From contig JAQWOV010000009.1 of NCBI GenBank assembly GCA_029245675.1, forward strand, positions 1-57,111: a DNA stretch of 57,111 nucleotides, written 5' to 3'. Position 1 is the first letter of the stretch, and each line of letters opens with the position of its first letter. This DNA comes from Acidimicrobiales bacterium. GTDB lineage: Bacteria > Actinomycetota > Acidimicrobiia > Acidimicrobiales > MedAcidi-G1. The translations under genes and the position numbers were made by a program. This document shows positions 16,998 to 25,119 of this stretch, piece by piece. Below the pieces are notes generated by a model. That model saw only the letters and a list, made by a program, of their open reading frames with translations. It was not told the origin of the DNA and made no database searches.

Positions 16998-17942
16998 ATG
17001 ACTAATTGGATGAGAGATCCACGTAATAGTGGAAATAGGAGTTTTGGGCCAGCTTTCGGTGGTCCGCGACGTTCTGGTTCTAATCGAAGATCGGGTGGGT
17101 TAAGAGAACTTATTCAAGAGCGGCGAGGAATTTTAATTGTTGCTGTCATCGTCATCTTTTTTATTATTGCCGCGATTGGTGCAAGTAACAGACCAGATTC
17201 AGAAGAAGGACAACAGAGTCTTCTATCTGAAGTTCAGAGCGCCATGGTTCAAGCCGGTCTTCCTACCGTTGAAGTAAGAGTTATTGACTGGAATGTGATT
17301 CTTGAAGGCCAGGTACCTAGTAGCGATCTGAAAGAAGCTGCTGGCAGAGTGGCGCAAGCGCAATCAGGAGTTGTCAATGTTGATAACCGGTTAGTTGTTC
17401 CCGCTTCCGCCATCATTGAAATAGAAACGGAAACTGTTTCTGAACTACCAGCCGCATTGAGCGATCTTTTACTACAAGCGCGTTTAAGCGAAGCAGCAGC
17501 GAGAGCCCCAATTGAATTTGAAAGTGGCGGAGATCGAATTACTGAAGATTCTGCAACCACTCTTGATCAAATCGCAAGTTTCTTATCAACTAACGTGACT
17601 GTTCGTGTACAGATAGTTGGACATACCGATAGCGATGGTGATGAAGTAGCAAATTTGAATCTTTCTACTCTTAGAGCAGAAGCAGTCCGGTCTCAATTGG
17701 TAGCTCGAGGTATTGACCCTGAAAGACTTCTAACACTCGGTTACGGAGAATACGACCCTGTCGCAGACAACATCACACAAGAAGGAAAGAAAAGGAATCG
17801 CCGTATTGAATTTCTTGTACTTCCTGAAGGTAACGGAGGCATAGAGCCTCCTACAACGACAACAGAACCTCCAGTAACAACCACAGAAGTCCCTTCATCT
17901 ACGACAGAACCAACCGTAAGCTCCACGACTGAGTCTGAGTAA
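16998..17942 (+). CDS. ArfA-like envelope protein: membrane anchor, BON domain, OmpA peptidoglycan-binding domain
   Basis: A 314-residue protein with a basic N-terminus, one transmembrane segment (about 44-61), a BON domain (about 73-135; VEVRVIDWNVILEGQV, VVNVDNRLVV) and a C-terminal OmpA-like domain (about 165-280; FESGGDRI, VGHTDSDGDEVANLNLS, NRRIEFLVLP). The same order is seen in mycobacterial ArfA/OmpATb. The OmpA domain should bind peptidoglycan on the outside of the membrane. Unusually, a Thr/Glu/Pro-rich tail (PPTTTTEPP to TTESE) lies after the OmpA domain rather than before it. Function is inferred to be wall anchoring or envelope maintenance. It is divergent from the HD protein. Confidence 0.85.
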   Translation: MTNWMRDPRNSGNRSFGPAFGGPRRSGSNRRSGGLRELIQERRGILIVAVIVIFFIIAAIGASNRPDSEEGQQSLLSEVQSAMVQAGLPTVEVRVIDWNVILEGQVPSSDLKEAAGRVAQAQSGVVNVDNRLVVPASAIIEIETETVSELPAALSDLLLQARLSEAAARAPIEFESGGDRITEDSATTLDQIASFLSTNVTVRVQIVGHTDSDGDEVANLNLSTLRAEAVRSQLVARGIDPERLLTLGYGEYDPVADNITQEGKKRNRRIEFLVLPEGNGGIEPPTTTTEPPVTTTEVPSSTTEPTVSSTTESE

Positions 17943-17960
17943 TCAACATTTCGCATAATT

Positions 17961-18863
17961 ATGGTTAATAAATGGCGCGACCGAATCACTGAAAATGCTG
18001 TTGAGCTTTTTAGTCATGCCCCAGATCCGTTAGGGAACACTTTTGACTATCCGAAAGATCCTGGCCTTTTTGGACCTGAATCTATTACTTGGTTAGTAAT
18101 GAGTGATGTTGCCTCCTTTATTGGAGGAATTAGAGCTTTAGTTGTACAAGCGGCACATCCTGAAGTAGCTGCAGGAGTTAGCGATCACTCAAGTTATGAG
18201 CAAGATCCATTAGGGAGACTTTCGCGAACAGCGTCTTATGTAACAGCAACAGCGTACGGTTCTATGGCCGAAGTCAACCAAGCTATTAGAGCCGTTCGAT
18301 TTGCTCATCGCCCTGTGTCGGGGATTTCTCATCGTGGGAAAGAATACTCTGCAGATAAATCCGACCTTGCCGCTTGGGTACACAACGCTCTTATTGACTC
18401 TTTTCTCACTTCTTACCGAGTCTATGGATCTCGACCGATGACTGAAGAAGAAGCCGATGCTTACGTTCTGGAGCAAACCCGTCTTGGTTCTCTACTTGGA
18501 GCAGAACCACTACCTTCTACAGCCAAATCGTTATCTTCATGGCTGGCCATTCACCCTTCGGTTGATCGTTCTCCTGCTGGAAGCGAAGCACGTAAATTTT
18601 TAGCTCGACCGCCACTTCCTTTCTTTGTCTTGGCTGCTTACAAGATTCTTTTTTACGCTGCTGTCGCAACTGTTCCACGGGAACTAAGAAAAGCCGTAGG
18701 AGTCAGGAGCATTCCGGGTTCTCGCATTGGCGGACACCTTCTGATCAGAGTTTTACGCTTTGCTCTTGGTTTTTCTCCTGCGTGGGGAGCTGCCCTAGAC
18801 CGCTGTGAACAGCCTCGTCCAGTAAAAGACAGGATAAGAGACACTTCGGGTGCAACAAGATAA
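17961..18863 (+). CDS. MpaB-family oxygenase (DUF2236)
   Basis: A 300-residue member of the DUF2236/MpaB family, whose characterised relatives include rubber oxygenase Lcp and mycophenolate-pathway MpaB, heme-dependent oxygenases. The family core is visible: ALVVQAAHPEVAAGVSDHSS followed by DPLGRLSRTASYVTATAYG and AVRFAHRPVSG, with the histidines expected to contact heme. The substrate is unknown. It begins 18 nt after the ArfA-like gene. The FAD oxidoreductase that follows has its own promoter-like element. Confidence 0.82.
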   Translation: MVNKWRDRITENAVELFSHAPDPLGNTFDYPKDPGLFGPESITWLVMSDVASFIGGIRALVVQAAHPEVAAGVSDHSSYEQDPLGRLSRTASYVTATAYGSMAEVNQAIRAVRFAHRPVSGISHRGKEYSADKSDLAAWVHNALIDSFLTSYRVYGSRPMTEEEADAYVLEQTRLGSLLGAEPLPSTAKSLSSWLAIHPSVDRSPAGSEARKFLARPPLPFFVLAAYKILFYAAVATVPRELRKAVGVRSIPGSRIGGHLLIRVLRFALGFSPAWGAALDRCEQPRPVKDRIRDTSGATR

Positions 18864-18875
18864 CGAAATGTCTTC

Positions 18876-18881
18876 TAATCT
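18876..18881 (+). promoter_or_regulatory. Leaderless -10 element for the FAD oxidoreductase gene
   Basis: TAATCT followed by 8 nt and then the ATG at 18890. No Shine-Dalgarno sequence is present. The arrangement fits a transcript that begins at or very near the start codon. Confidence 0.5.
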
Positions 18882-18889
18882 CTTGTCTA

Positions 18890-20200
18890 ATGAATATGCA
18901 ATCTAATTCTGAAACAGATGTAGTAATTATCGGAGCAGGTGTGGTTGGGGCTTCAATTGCTTTAGAGCTCCAACGCTCGGGACGAACGGTTCTTGTTGTT
19001 GATAAGGGCGAGTCAGTTGGCGGTGGCTCCACAAGTGCCAGTTCTGCTCTCATTCGGTTCAACTATTCGACCCGTTCTGGAGTAGTTGCTGCTTGGGAGT
19101 CATTTCACAGATGGAAGGCTTGGGAAGAACACCTTGGATACGTAGATGGACCAGTAGCTCAATTTCATCCTCTCAGCATGATTCTCTTAGAACCACCAGA
19201 TTTTGATCGGTCTTCTTACTTAGAGCACTTCAACGAATTAGGGATACCTTTTGAAGAACTGGGCGAAAACGATTTGTCCGAAAAATATCCGATGTTTGAT
19301 AATGGCCGTTTTTGGCCTCCTAGCCTTCCAGATGATGAACACTTTTTTGAAGGTGCAGAAGGAAAACTTGGCGGTTTTTTTGTACCAAGTGGAGGCTTCA
19401 TTGATGATCCTCAATTGGCCGCACAAAATCTTATGGATGCGGCACGCCATTTTGGTGCAAAAGTCTCTCTTCGTACCTCCGTGGTCGCTATCGAAAAATC
19501 CCAGAACAGAGTCCTGGGAGTGGAGCTAAATAATGGGGAAATTATCAAATCTTCAATTGTTATCAATGCTGCCGGACCTTGGAGTTCATATATAAATGAT
19601 TTAGCCGGTGTCAGTGAAACAATGGAGATGTCAACTAGAGCTATGCGTCAAGAAGTTCATGCCTTACCCGCTTCTGAAGAATTTAACTTCATTGACAACC
19701 CAGTAATGGTTGGTGACCTTGATTTGGGTTTCTATAGTCGTCCTCAGCCCGGCGGCACTCTGATCGTAGGAGGGGTAGAAGCAGACTGTGACCCTGCTGT
19801 TTGGATTGATGATCCAGATAGTGATTCACCTACTCCATCAATTGAGAGTTGGGAATCACTTGTTTGGCGACTGGCGAAACGTGTTCCCGAAGTTTCTGTA
19901 CCAAATCGCCCAACAGGGCTAGCTAGCCTTTATGACGTGACTCCGGATTGGACTCCCATTTATGACAGAACAGACCTGGGGGGTTTTTATATCGCCTGTG
20001 GAACTAGTGGTAACCAATTCAAAAATGCCCCTCTTATAGGCCACCTCATGAAAGAGTTGATATATGCCTGTGAATCAGGACACGACCATGACTCAGATCC
20101 TGTTCAAGTTCACTGTTCTATGGTCAACGAAACAGTTGATCTTGGAACTTTCTCACGCAACAGAAAACCAGTAGCCGGCACCGGAACTGTGTTGGGTTAA
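18890..20200 (+). CDS. FAD-dependent oxidoreductase (DAO/sarcosine oxidase-like)
   Basis: A 436-residue D-amino-acid-oxidase-type flavoprotein. The dinucleotide-binding motif VVIIGAGVVGASIALEL is at 11-27, followed by GGGSTSASSALIRFNYS, typical of the sarcosine/dimethylglycine oxidase beta-subunit group. Near the C terminus GFYIACGTSGNQFKNAPLIG is the second FAD-contacting region. It likely oxidises a secondary or N-methylated amine, with the substrate unknown. A TAATCT box 8 nt before the ATG and no ribosome site indicate a leaderless start. A small lipoprotein gene follows 4 nt after its stop. Confidence 0.87.
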   Translation: MNMQSNSETDVVIIGAGVVGASIALELQRSGRTVLVVDKGESVGGGSTSASSALIRFNYSTRSGVVAAWESFHRWKAWEEHLGYVDGPVAQFHPLSMILLEPPDFDRSSYLEHFNELGIPFEELGENDLSEKYPMFDNGRFWPPSLPDDEHFFEGAEGKLGGFFVPSGGFIDDPQLAAQNLMDAARHFGAKVSLRTSVVAIEKSQNRVLGVELNNGEIIKSSIVINAAGPWSSYINDLAGVSETMEMSTRAMRQEVHALPASEEFNFIDNPVMVGDLDLGFYSRPQPGGTLIVGGVEADCDPAVWIDDPDSDSPTPSIESWESLVWRLAKRVPEVSVPNRPTGLASLYDVTPDWTPIYDRTDLGGFYIACGTSGNQFKNAPLIGHLMKELIYACESGHDHDSDPVQVHCSMVNETVDLGTFSRNRKPVAGTGTVLG

Positions 20201-20204
20201 AAAA

Positions 20205-20636
20205 TTGTTCACGAAGAAGTTGCAAACAGGACTAGCCACTTTACTTTTACTGGCCGCTGGGGCCTGTAGCTCTAGTTCAATTAGCCTCCCCCCAGACGTA
20301 ACAACTTCAGCAGAAGGATTAGCCGTTTTTTGCACTTTATATCGCAATATGGAACTTATTGATCACAACACCCGTGAACCTCAGTTGAACAGCCGCTCCT
20401 GGAATAAACACCTTGGATTAGCCCGCAATCTTGTCAGCTTGGCCCCCCGCCAAATTGAAGGTGCGGTTTGGGATTACTTACATATTTTGGAGGTCCGATC
20501 TGTGCAGATGGAACGACTTGGGTGGATAGATGTTTCTGAAGTCCCTGTTTCCGCTCAACGCGTCCTCAATACTCAACTCCGACCACTTTTAAGTGGAGCG
20601 GCTGCTCTGAATTCATTTACGAATGCACAGTGCTGA
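20205..20636 (+). CDS. Small lipoprotein of unknown function
   Basis: A 143-residue protein with a lipoprotein signal peptide: KK, a hydrophobic Leu/Ala run and the lipobox AAGAC (Cys21). The mature part has about 120 residues, is mostly helical in composition, and has two further cysteines (CTLYRN and the C-terminal NAQC) that could form a disulphide. I do not recognise a family. The start appears to be TTG with no clear ribosome site, four nt after the oxidoreductase stop, so translation may be coupled. Its 3' end lies 10 nt from that of paaC. Confidence 0.65.
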   Translation: MFTKKLQTGLATLLLLAAGACSSSSISLPPDVTTSAEGLAVFCTLYRNMELIDHNTREPQLNSRSWNKHLGLARNLVSLAPRQIEGAVWDYLHILEVRSVQMERLGWIDVSEVPVSAQRVLNTQLRPLLSGAAALNSFTNAQC

Positions 20637-20646
20637 AAGTTTGGCT

Positions 20647-21399
20647 TCACCAAACCGCTTTAGGGTCAAGCAAGAAGACCTCACGTATCCTTCCATACAA
20701 CGGGGCAAAATCTGAATGCCTTTTTATTCGACTTTGATGATGACTAGTCGTAAACAACTTTGGATCTAAAGTTCCAAACCGGTTTTCGACTCTTAACCGC
20801 CAAGTTGAGAACACGTCACAATACTTTCCTGAAACTAATCCAGAAGATATTGCTTCTGTTTCGCCCGGGATTGAAGAGAATAACTCCACAACTTCAGGGA
20901 CTATTTCTTCTAAGGCTTTCATCAAACGAGATTTGCTAGCAGGAACTGTAAGCAGGTTTTCAACTAATGCATCTGCGTGCTGACGATGATACTTCTCTTC
21001 TTTAAGTGCTCGTTCTGAAATTAAAACCAGTTCAGCAAGCGAAGACTCTCTAAAAAGTTCCCAGCGTAAATCTTCAGCCATGTCGTAACACCAATGTCGT
21101 ATCAAGGCTTCTTCCCAATTGCGATGGTTTGATTCAACTAGCTGACAAGAACGCCATTCTTCCGGTTTACGGTTAAAAATAAAGGCATCAATTTCAGAAG
21201 AGTCCTCCAATATCAAGGCATACAACATTGACGCATGCCCTAATTCATCTTGACCGATACTGGCAAACGCCATATCTTCTTCCAAAAATGGGGCAATACC
21301 TATCCATTCCGTATGTTGTTGTCCCATTAAATGTTCATCGTCAGCAAAAGCTAATAAATACTCTTTTATCGCAGAGGGTAAAACTGACTTAATCATCAC
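20647..21399 (-). CDS. paaC: Phenylacetyl-CoA epoxidase structural subunit PaaC
   Basis: A 250-residue ferritin-like subunit that pairs with PaaA in the 1,2-phenylacetyl-CoA epoxidase. Recognised from FADDEHLMGQQHTEWIG, MAFASIGQDELGHASMLY and the later REVFLLDPKAVW end. In the known complex PaaC is the non-catalytic partner of the diiron subunit PaaA. The start is GTG or the ATG one codon later; both lie inside the end of paaB (11- or 8-nt overlap), so translation is coupled. It is the last gene of the visible paaADBC set. No PaaE reductase follows. Confidence 0.9.
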   Translation of the reverse strand: MMIKSVLPSAIKEYLLAFADDEHLMGQQHTEWIGIAPFLEEDMAFASIGQDELGHASMLYALILEDSSEIDAFIFNRKPEEWRSCQLVESNHRNWEEALIRHWCYDMAEDLRWELFRESSLAELVLISERALKEEKYHRQHADALVENLLTVPASKSRLMKALEEIVPEVVELFSSIPGETEAISSGLVSGKYCDVFSTWRLRVENRFGTLDPKLFTTSHHQSRIKRHSDFAPLYGRIREVFLLDPKAVW

Positions 21400-21670
21400 T
21401 CTTCTTATTTCGTTGTGATTTTCTCCACTTTGCTACTCTTTCTCCGTCATTGTGACGGTGAGACTTATTTAAATTCGCGTCAATGAAACCCTCTTCGCTA
21501 ACGCAAATATTCTTGCGGTCAACTACCCACATACGAGTACCTTCCGCTCGTCTCGCGTAATTCTCTCGAGCCAGAACTAAAGCGAGTTCATCCGTAGGCG
21601 CTTCAATACTTCCAGCGTGACGAAACTCTTCTTTTCCATCTGCTTTAAGGAAAACTTCGTAAATACGCAT
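21389..21670 (-). CDS. paaB: Phenylacetyl-CoA epoxidase subunit PaaB
   Basis: A small (93-residue) subunit with the family sequence IYEVFLKADGKEEFRHAGSI, ALVLARENYARR and MWVVDRKNI. PaaB bridges the PaaAC pairs of the oxygenase. The ATG start is chosen over a TTG two codons upstream (21676); that TTG would overlap the paaD stop. GGGA lies just upstream of the ATG. The C-terminal basic, hydrophilic tail (HRHNDGERVAKWRKSQRNKK) is not needed for the fold. Confidence 0.9.
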   Translation of the reverse strand: MRIYEVFLKADGKEEFRHAGSIEAPTDELALVLARENYARRAEGTRMWVVDRKNICVSEEGFIDANLNKSHRHNDGERVAKWRKSQRNKKSDD

Positions 21671-21672
21671 AT

Positions 21673-22143
21673 TCAATCCCGGAGTGTTTCAACGATTTCA
21701 TTACATCCAGAGCACACATGTACAGACCTGCACCTACTGGGGCCAAAATGTGACTTTATAGTCGTTTCAGATTGGCATCTTGGACATTTGACTTTTCGAT
21801 CTTGTATTTGCACGGCGATAGTGAATTTTTCTGATAACTCTTTTTCTGCTTTTGCGGTGACTCGATTGACATTCCATACGGGGCTATTTAACCAAACCAC
21901 ATCGACTTTTTTCACTCCTGATAATTTTTCAGTGACTTCGCGAACGTCTTGAGCGATTATTTGTAATGCTGGGCAGCCAGAAAAAGTTGGGATGAGTTGA
22001 ATAACTACTTCGCCTATTTTATTTACTTTTATATTCTCAAGGAGGCCTAAATCAACTATTGAAATTCCTGGATATTCAGGATCATTTACCGTCTCTACTA
22101 CTGCATGAATGTCTTGGACTGAAGCCGAAATTTCTACATTCAT
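21673..22143 (-). CDS. paaD: Phenylacetyl-CoA epoxidase maturation protein PaaD
   Basis: A 156-residue protein with an N-terminal MIP18/DUF59 domain (YPGISIVDLGLLENIKV, PTFSGCPALQIIAQDV) and a C-terminal four-cysteine zinc-ribbon (CPRC and CSGC pairs, KSHFGPSRC between them). This is the PaaD/PaaJ architecture, thought to help assemble the metal centre of the epoxidase. The start is the ATG whose ATGA overlaps the paaA stop. An upstream in-frame start at 22191 would run 52 nt into paaA and is not supported. Confidence 0.9.
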   Translation of the reverse strand: MNVEISASVQDIHAVVETVNDPEYPGISIVDLGLLENIKVNKIGEVVIQLIPTFSGCPALQIIAQDVREVTEKLSGVKKVDVVWLNSPVWNVNRVTAKAEKELSEKFTIAVQIQDRKVKCPRCQSETTIKSHFGPSRCRSVHVCSGCNEIVETLRD

Positions 22144-23054
22144 GCTGAGACCTTCTCTAAGGCCTCGCGCACCCAACCTGTTTTCTTCCAACTATCTGAT
22201 GCTTCAGAAATACGTCGAGCTGAATCTGGGCCCCCCATAACCATCGTTTGCTTTAATGGCTCCCAGTCAATAGGACCTATTTCCCATCGGTCTTTCTCTT
22301 TATTTCGTCTTAACCCTGAATCCGGGATAGTAAATCCATACCCTTGAAGAAGCGGAACAAACTTTTGTATCCATCTATCTCGTAATATTTCATTTCGTTC
22401 GGACTTTATGTACCACCGCAGTAATAAATCATTGGGTTTTGAATCTGGTCCAAATAGTTGAAGGGCTGGCCACCACCAGTCATTGATTGATTCTTGAAAC
22501 ATGCTTCTTTGAACCTCTGTTCCTTCAGCGATACGCAGTACAGACTCTTCACCAAAGCGAAGATGAAAGCCTTCTTCTGCAATGATCCGTCTGAGAATTC
22601 TTTTGTAAGGGCCGTATGAACAGTTCTTAAAGACTGCTTGTTGGCTGACAAGAGCAGCTGCATCTACAAGAAAAGCGATTGCTACTTGATCTCCCCAGGT
22701 TTTAGCTCGGTAATGAAACACATTATGGAATTTGCTTTTTCCAGCGAATAGGTCTTGCATCATTTCTTCACGTGTTTTTATTTTTAAGTCTGCGGCAATC
22801 ATGTATAAGAGGTGAGCGTGCCCTATTTCATCTTGTGTTTTGGCTATTACCGACATTTTGTGTCGTAACCCCGGTGCTTTGGGTATCCAATCTCGTTCTG
22901 TTAAACCGCCCATAAGTTCGCTGTTTGCGTGCATCTCTATGAAATCGAAAACAGCTTGACGGTATTCTCTGGGCATATCATCAACTGGTTCAACAATTCC
23001 GCCATGATCCAAGAACTTTTCAAATTCTTCTAAAGAAGCCCACGAGCGTTTCAT
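22140..23054 (-). CDS. paaA: Phenylacetyl-CoA epoxidase catalytic subunit PaaA
   Basis: A 304-residue diiron oxygenase subunit that epoxidises the aromatic ring of phenylacetyl-CoA, the committing step of the aerobic hybrid pathway. Diiron-ligand helices are seen in KTQDEIGHAHLLYMIA and IIAEEGFHLRFGEESV, preceded by the ELMGGLTERDW region. It is the first gene of the paaA-paaD-paaB-paaC block. The start codon has no ribosome site. Instead TAAACT lies 9 nt upstream with TTGATT 17 bp further up, so the mRNA is probably leaderless. The promoter is covered by a perfect palindrome. Confidence 0.93.
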   Translation of the reverse strand: MKRSWASLEEFEKFLDHGGIVEPVDDMPREYRQAVFDFIEMHANSELMGGLTERDWIPKAPGLRHKMSVIAKTQDEIGHAHLLYMIAADLKIKTREEMMQDLFAGKSKFHNVFHYRAKTWGDQVAIAFLVDAAALVSQQAVFKNCSYGPYKRILRRIIAEEGFHLRFGEESVLRIAEGTEVQRSMFQESINDWWWPALQLFGPDSKPNDLLLRWYIKSERNEILRDRWIQKFVPLLQGYGFTIPDSGLRRNKEKDRWEIGPIDWEPLKQTMVMGGPDSARRISEASDSWKKTGWVREALEKVSA

Positions 23055-23063
23055 AATCTAAAG

Positions 23064-23096
23064 AGTTTAGAATTGATTAAAGCTTTAATCAATTCT
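23064..23096 (-). promoter_or_regulatory. paaA promoter overlapped by a perfect 28-bp palindrome (operator candidate)
   Basis: On the minus strand, TTGATT (23092-23087), a 17-bp spacer and TAAACT (23069-23064) make a good -35/-10 pair 9 nt before the paaA ATG. Positions 23069-23096 form a perfect palindrome with no spacer: the left half is AGAATTGATTAAAG and the right half its exact reverse complement. It extends to 32 bp with one mismatched pair. It spans the -35 element and the spacer and reaches the first base of the -10, the position expected for a repressor site (PaaR/TetR- or PaaX-like). No T-run follows on either strand, so it is not a terminator. Confidence 0.75.
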
Positions 23097-23132
23097 TAAA
23101 AGCACCGATTTCTGAAAAATGCTACTAAAGAC

Positions 23133-23138
23133 TAAACT
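23133..23138 (+). promoter_or_regulatory. Leaderless -10 element for the LLM oxidoreductase gene
   Basis: TAAACT six nt before the ATG at 23145, with no Shine-Dalgarno sequence. The hexamer is identical to the -10 of the divergent paaA promoter. Confidence 0.5.
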
Positions 23139-23144
23139 ATTGAG

Positions 23145-24125
23145 ATGACTAAACTCGGCTATCAAATTCCAAATTTTAATTATCCAAACGGTTCCAGAGA
23201 GACGCTCTTTGAGGACATTGTCGCTCAGACTCTTGCCGCTGAATCAAGCGGCTTTGACACTGTCTTCGTGATGGATCACTTCTACCAGTTACCAGGAATT
23301 GGAAATCCTGATGACTACATGCTTGAGTGCTACTCGCTATTAGCAGCACTTGCAGCAAGAACTTCAAAGATTAACCTCGGATCACTGGTTACGGGTAATA
23401 CCTATCGAAACCCTACGGTCTTAGCAAAAACAATTACCACCCTTGATGTGATCTCAGGCGGCCGCGCGTTGCTCGGCATCGGCGCAGGATGGTTTGAGTT
23501 AGAGCACAATGCGCTCGGTTTTGAATTTGGAACTTTCACTGATCGGTTTGAAAAGCTTGAAGAGGCATTACAAATCATTCTCCCCATGTTAAATGGTGAA
23601 CGACCAACCTTTTCCGGTAAGCATTACTCGACTATTGAAGCTATAAACGAACCGCAGCCGCTTCATAACATTCCTGTAATGATTGGCGGTTCAGGAGAAA
23701 AGAAGACCCTTCGTATGGTGGCTCAATACGCTGACGAATCAAATCTGGTTTGTAATCGCGATGAGATACCTAGAAAACTAGAAGTTCTAGAAGAGCATTG
23801 TGGCCGACTAGGTCGTGATAGAAACGAGATTTGCGTTTCTTGGCTTGGTTTTTTGGGTATTGCTCCCACCGAAGAAGCAGCCGAAGCAGTCAGAAAAGAG
23901 TATTGGCAATCTAAAGGCATTGATTGGGATACCGCTGATGATGACTTTAAGGCCATGCTTACTTCGAGGATGATTTTTGGTGGTCCCGATCAAGTAAAAG
24001 AGCAGATCCAAGGACTGCTTGATCTCGGTTTAGATGGATTGACCTTAAATATGATTCCCAATGGACATGATTCAGAAATGGTTGCGCTGGCCGGTGAAAC
24101 ATTAGCGCCCTTGTTCAATCAGTGA
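23145..24125 (+). CDS. LLM-class F420-dependent oxidoreductase
   Basis: A 326-residue TIM-barrel flavin/F420 enzyme of the luciferase-like monooxygenase superfamily, close to the TIGR03560 group. Diagnostic stretches are LGYQIPNFNYPNG, ESSGFDTVFVMDHFYQLPG, LAARTSKINLGSLVTGNTYRNP, LDVISGGRALLGIGAGWFE and PVMIGGSGEKKTLRMVAQYAD. The enzyme likely transfers hydride to or from coenzyme F420; the substrate is unknown. It is divergent from paaA and shares the palindromic region, so it may be regulated along with phenylacetate catabolism. A DUF167 gene follows 10 nt downstream. Confidence 0.88.
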   Translation: MTKLGYQIPNFNYPNGSRETLFEDIVAQTLAAESSGFDTVFVMDHFYQLPGIGNPDDYMLECYSLLAALAARTSKINLGSLVTGNTYRNPTVLAKTITTLDVISGGRALLGIGAGWFELEHNALGFEFGTFTDRFEKLEEALQIILPMLNGERPTFSGKHYSTIEAINEPQPLHNIPVMIGGSGEKKTLRMVAQYADESNLVCNRDEIPRKLEVLEEHCGRLGRDRNEICVSWLGFLGIAPTEEAAEAVRKEYWQSKGIDWDTADDDFKAMLTSRMIFGGPDQVKEQIQGLLDLGLDGLTLNMIPNGHDSEMVALAGETLAPLFNQ

Positions 24126-24135
24126 CGTAAAGTTG

Positions 24136-24396
24136 ATGTCCTGCATTCTTGAAGCACTAGTTTCTCCCAGGGCCAGCCAAAATGATGTCCGTTACGATCA
24201 CGGAGTCATAAAAATCAGAGTAAACGAGGCTCCAGTAAACGGTCGTGCTACTGAGGCTGCACGCAAAGAATTGGCTAAGGCACTTGGTTTAAAACGAGCA
24301 GGAGTGTCAGTCTTGACTGGTCTAACATCCCGTACGAAAAGGTTTCAGATTGAAGGACTTAACGAGCTTGAAGCCCTATCTCGTCTCGGTAGATAG
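24136..24396 (+). CDS. DUF167 (UPF0235/YggU-like) protein
   Basis: An 86-residue protein of the DUF167 family, recognised from VSPRASQNDV, IKIRVNEAPVNGRATEAARKELAKAL and VLTGLTSRTKRFQIEGL. No biochemical function is established. The ATG is preferred over a TTG one codon upstream. The last 38 bases overlap the 3' end of the DUF2071 gene on the other strand. Confidence 0.85.
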   Translation: MSCILEALVSPRASQNDVRYDHGVIKIRVNEAPVNGRATEAARKELAKALGLKRAGVSVLTGLTSRTKRFQIEGLNELEALSRLGR

Positions 24397-25117
24397 AAGG
24401 ACTCAATTTCTTTGGTAACCCTATTCGTACTGGCACACCTGGTGAATACATCACATGGGGTTCCCCAACGGGTTTGGGCAGACCAGCAGCTTCAATGAAC
24501 TCATCTTTAAGATGATGCAATTTGGCTTTATACAAAGACCAAGGCGGGTGGTCAATAGGCGCCCATATGAAATTCTTTGTTGGGGATTGCGCAATCAAAC
24601 CCCAACGTGCTGTTAAAAACCGTTCTAAATTGCCATCGGTTTTTTCTTGTTTTTCAATAACGATGTTTGATTGAAGATCTCGAGTGGGCCATCTTCGCAT
24701 CGCTTTAGTTGTGACGTAATTTCCAACGCTGGTATGGCTAACTTTTCCATAGCAATACGGAATTTTATAAACAGTTCTTGCGGTTAAGGTTGGAATGATC
24801 TTGTTTATGTCCAGGGAGAAAAACCATACTCCTGACTTTTCACCGCATTTAACGTATGTCCGGACATTAACCTCGGGGAAAGACCCAACATGGGGCAATG
24901 GATGCATCATTGGAAATCCTAAATCGTCCATTTGAAAAGGAATTAAGCCAACCCATGCATCACCGTCAAACGTTTCAACTTCAATTCCTTTAGGAAGTAG
25001 CTTCGCAACAGTATCTACTGGGTACCGCCAGTGAAGAAAAACAAGATCTATCCAATTTTGAACCATTACTGCCCTTTTAATTTTTACTGGACAAGAATTT
25101 GAAAGAAGTTTACTCAT
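24359..25117 (-). CDS. DUF2071 (YqjF-like) protein
   Basis: About 252 residues of the DUF2071 family, a predicted acetoacetate-decarboxylase-like fold. Family features are VQNWIDLVFLHWRYP, LPKGIEVETFDGDAWVGLIPFQM, FPEVNVRTYVKC and GVWFFSLDINKIIPTLTARTVYKIPYCYG. Activity is unknown. The start is taken at MSKLLSN, whose ATG lies 2 nt after the stop of the upstream membrane-protein gene; the longer reading from 25180 would run into that gene, and an internal MVQNW start (25066) is possible. It probably forms a two-gene operon with the membrane protein, divergent from the photolyase. Confidence 0.75.
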   Translation of the reverse strand: MSKLLSNSCPVKIKRAVMVQNWIDLVFLHWRYPVDTVAKLLPKGIEVETFDGDAWVGLIPFQMDDLGFPMMHPLPHVGSFPEVNVRTYVKCGEKSGVWFFSLDINKIIPTLTARTVYKIPYCYGKVSHTSVGNYVTTKAMRRWPTRDLQSNIVIEKQEKTDGNLERFLTARWGLIAQSPTKNFIWAPIDHPPWSLYKAKLHHLKDEFIEAAGLPKPVGEPHVMYSPGVPVRIGLPKKLSPSIYRDEIGLQAR

Positions 25118-25119
25118 TG

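Noticed and set aside
22144-22191. N-terminal extension of PaaD
   Set aside because: It would run 52 nt into paaA. The ATGA overlap and the family start support the shorter form.
23069-23096. Palindrome as a bidirectional terminator
   Set aside because: It lies between divergent gene starts, has no loop and no T-run follows on either strand.
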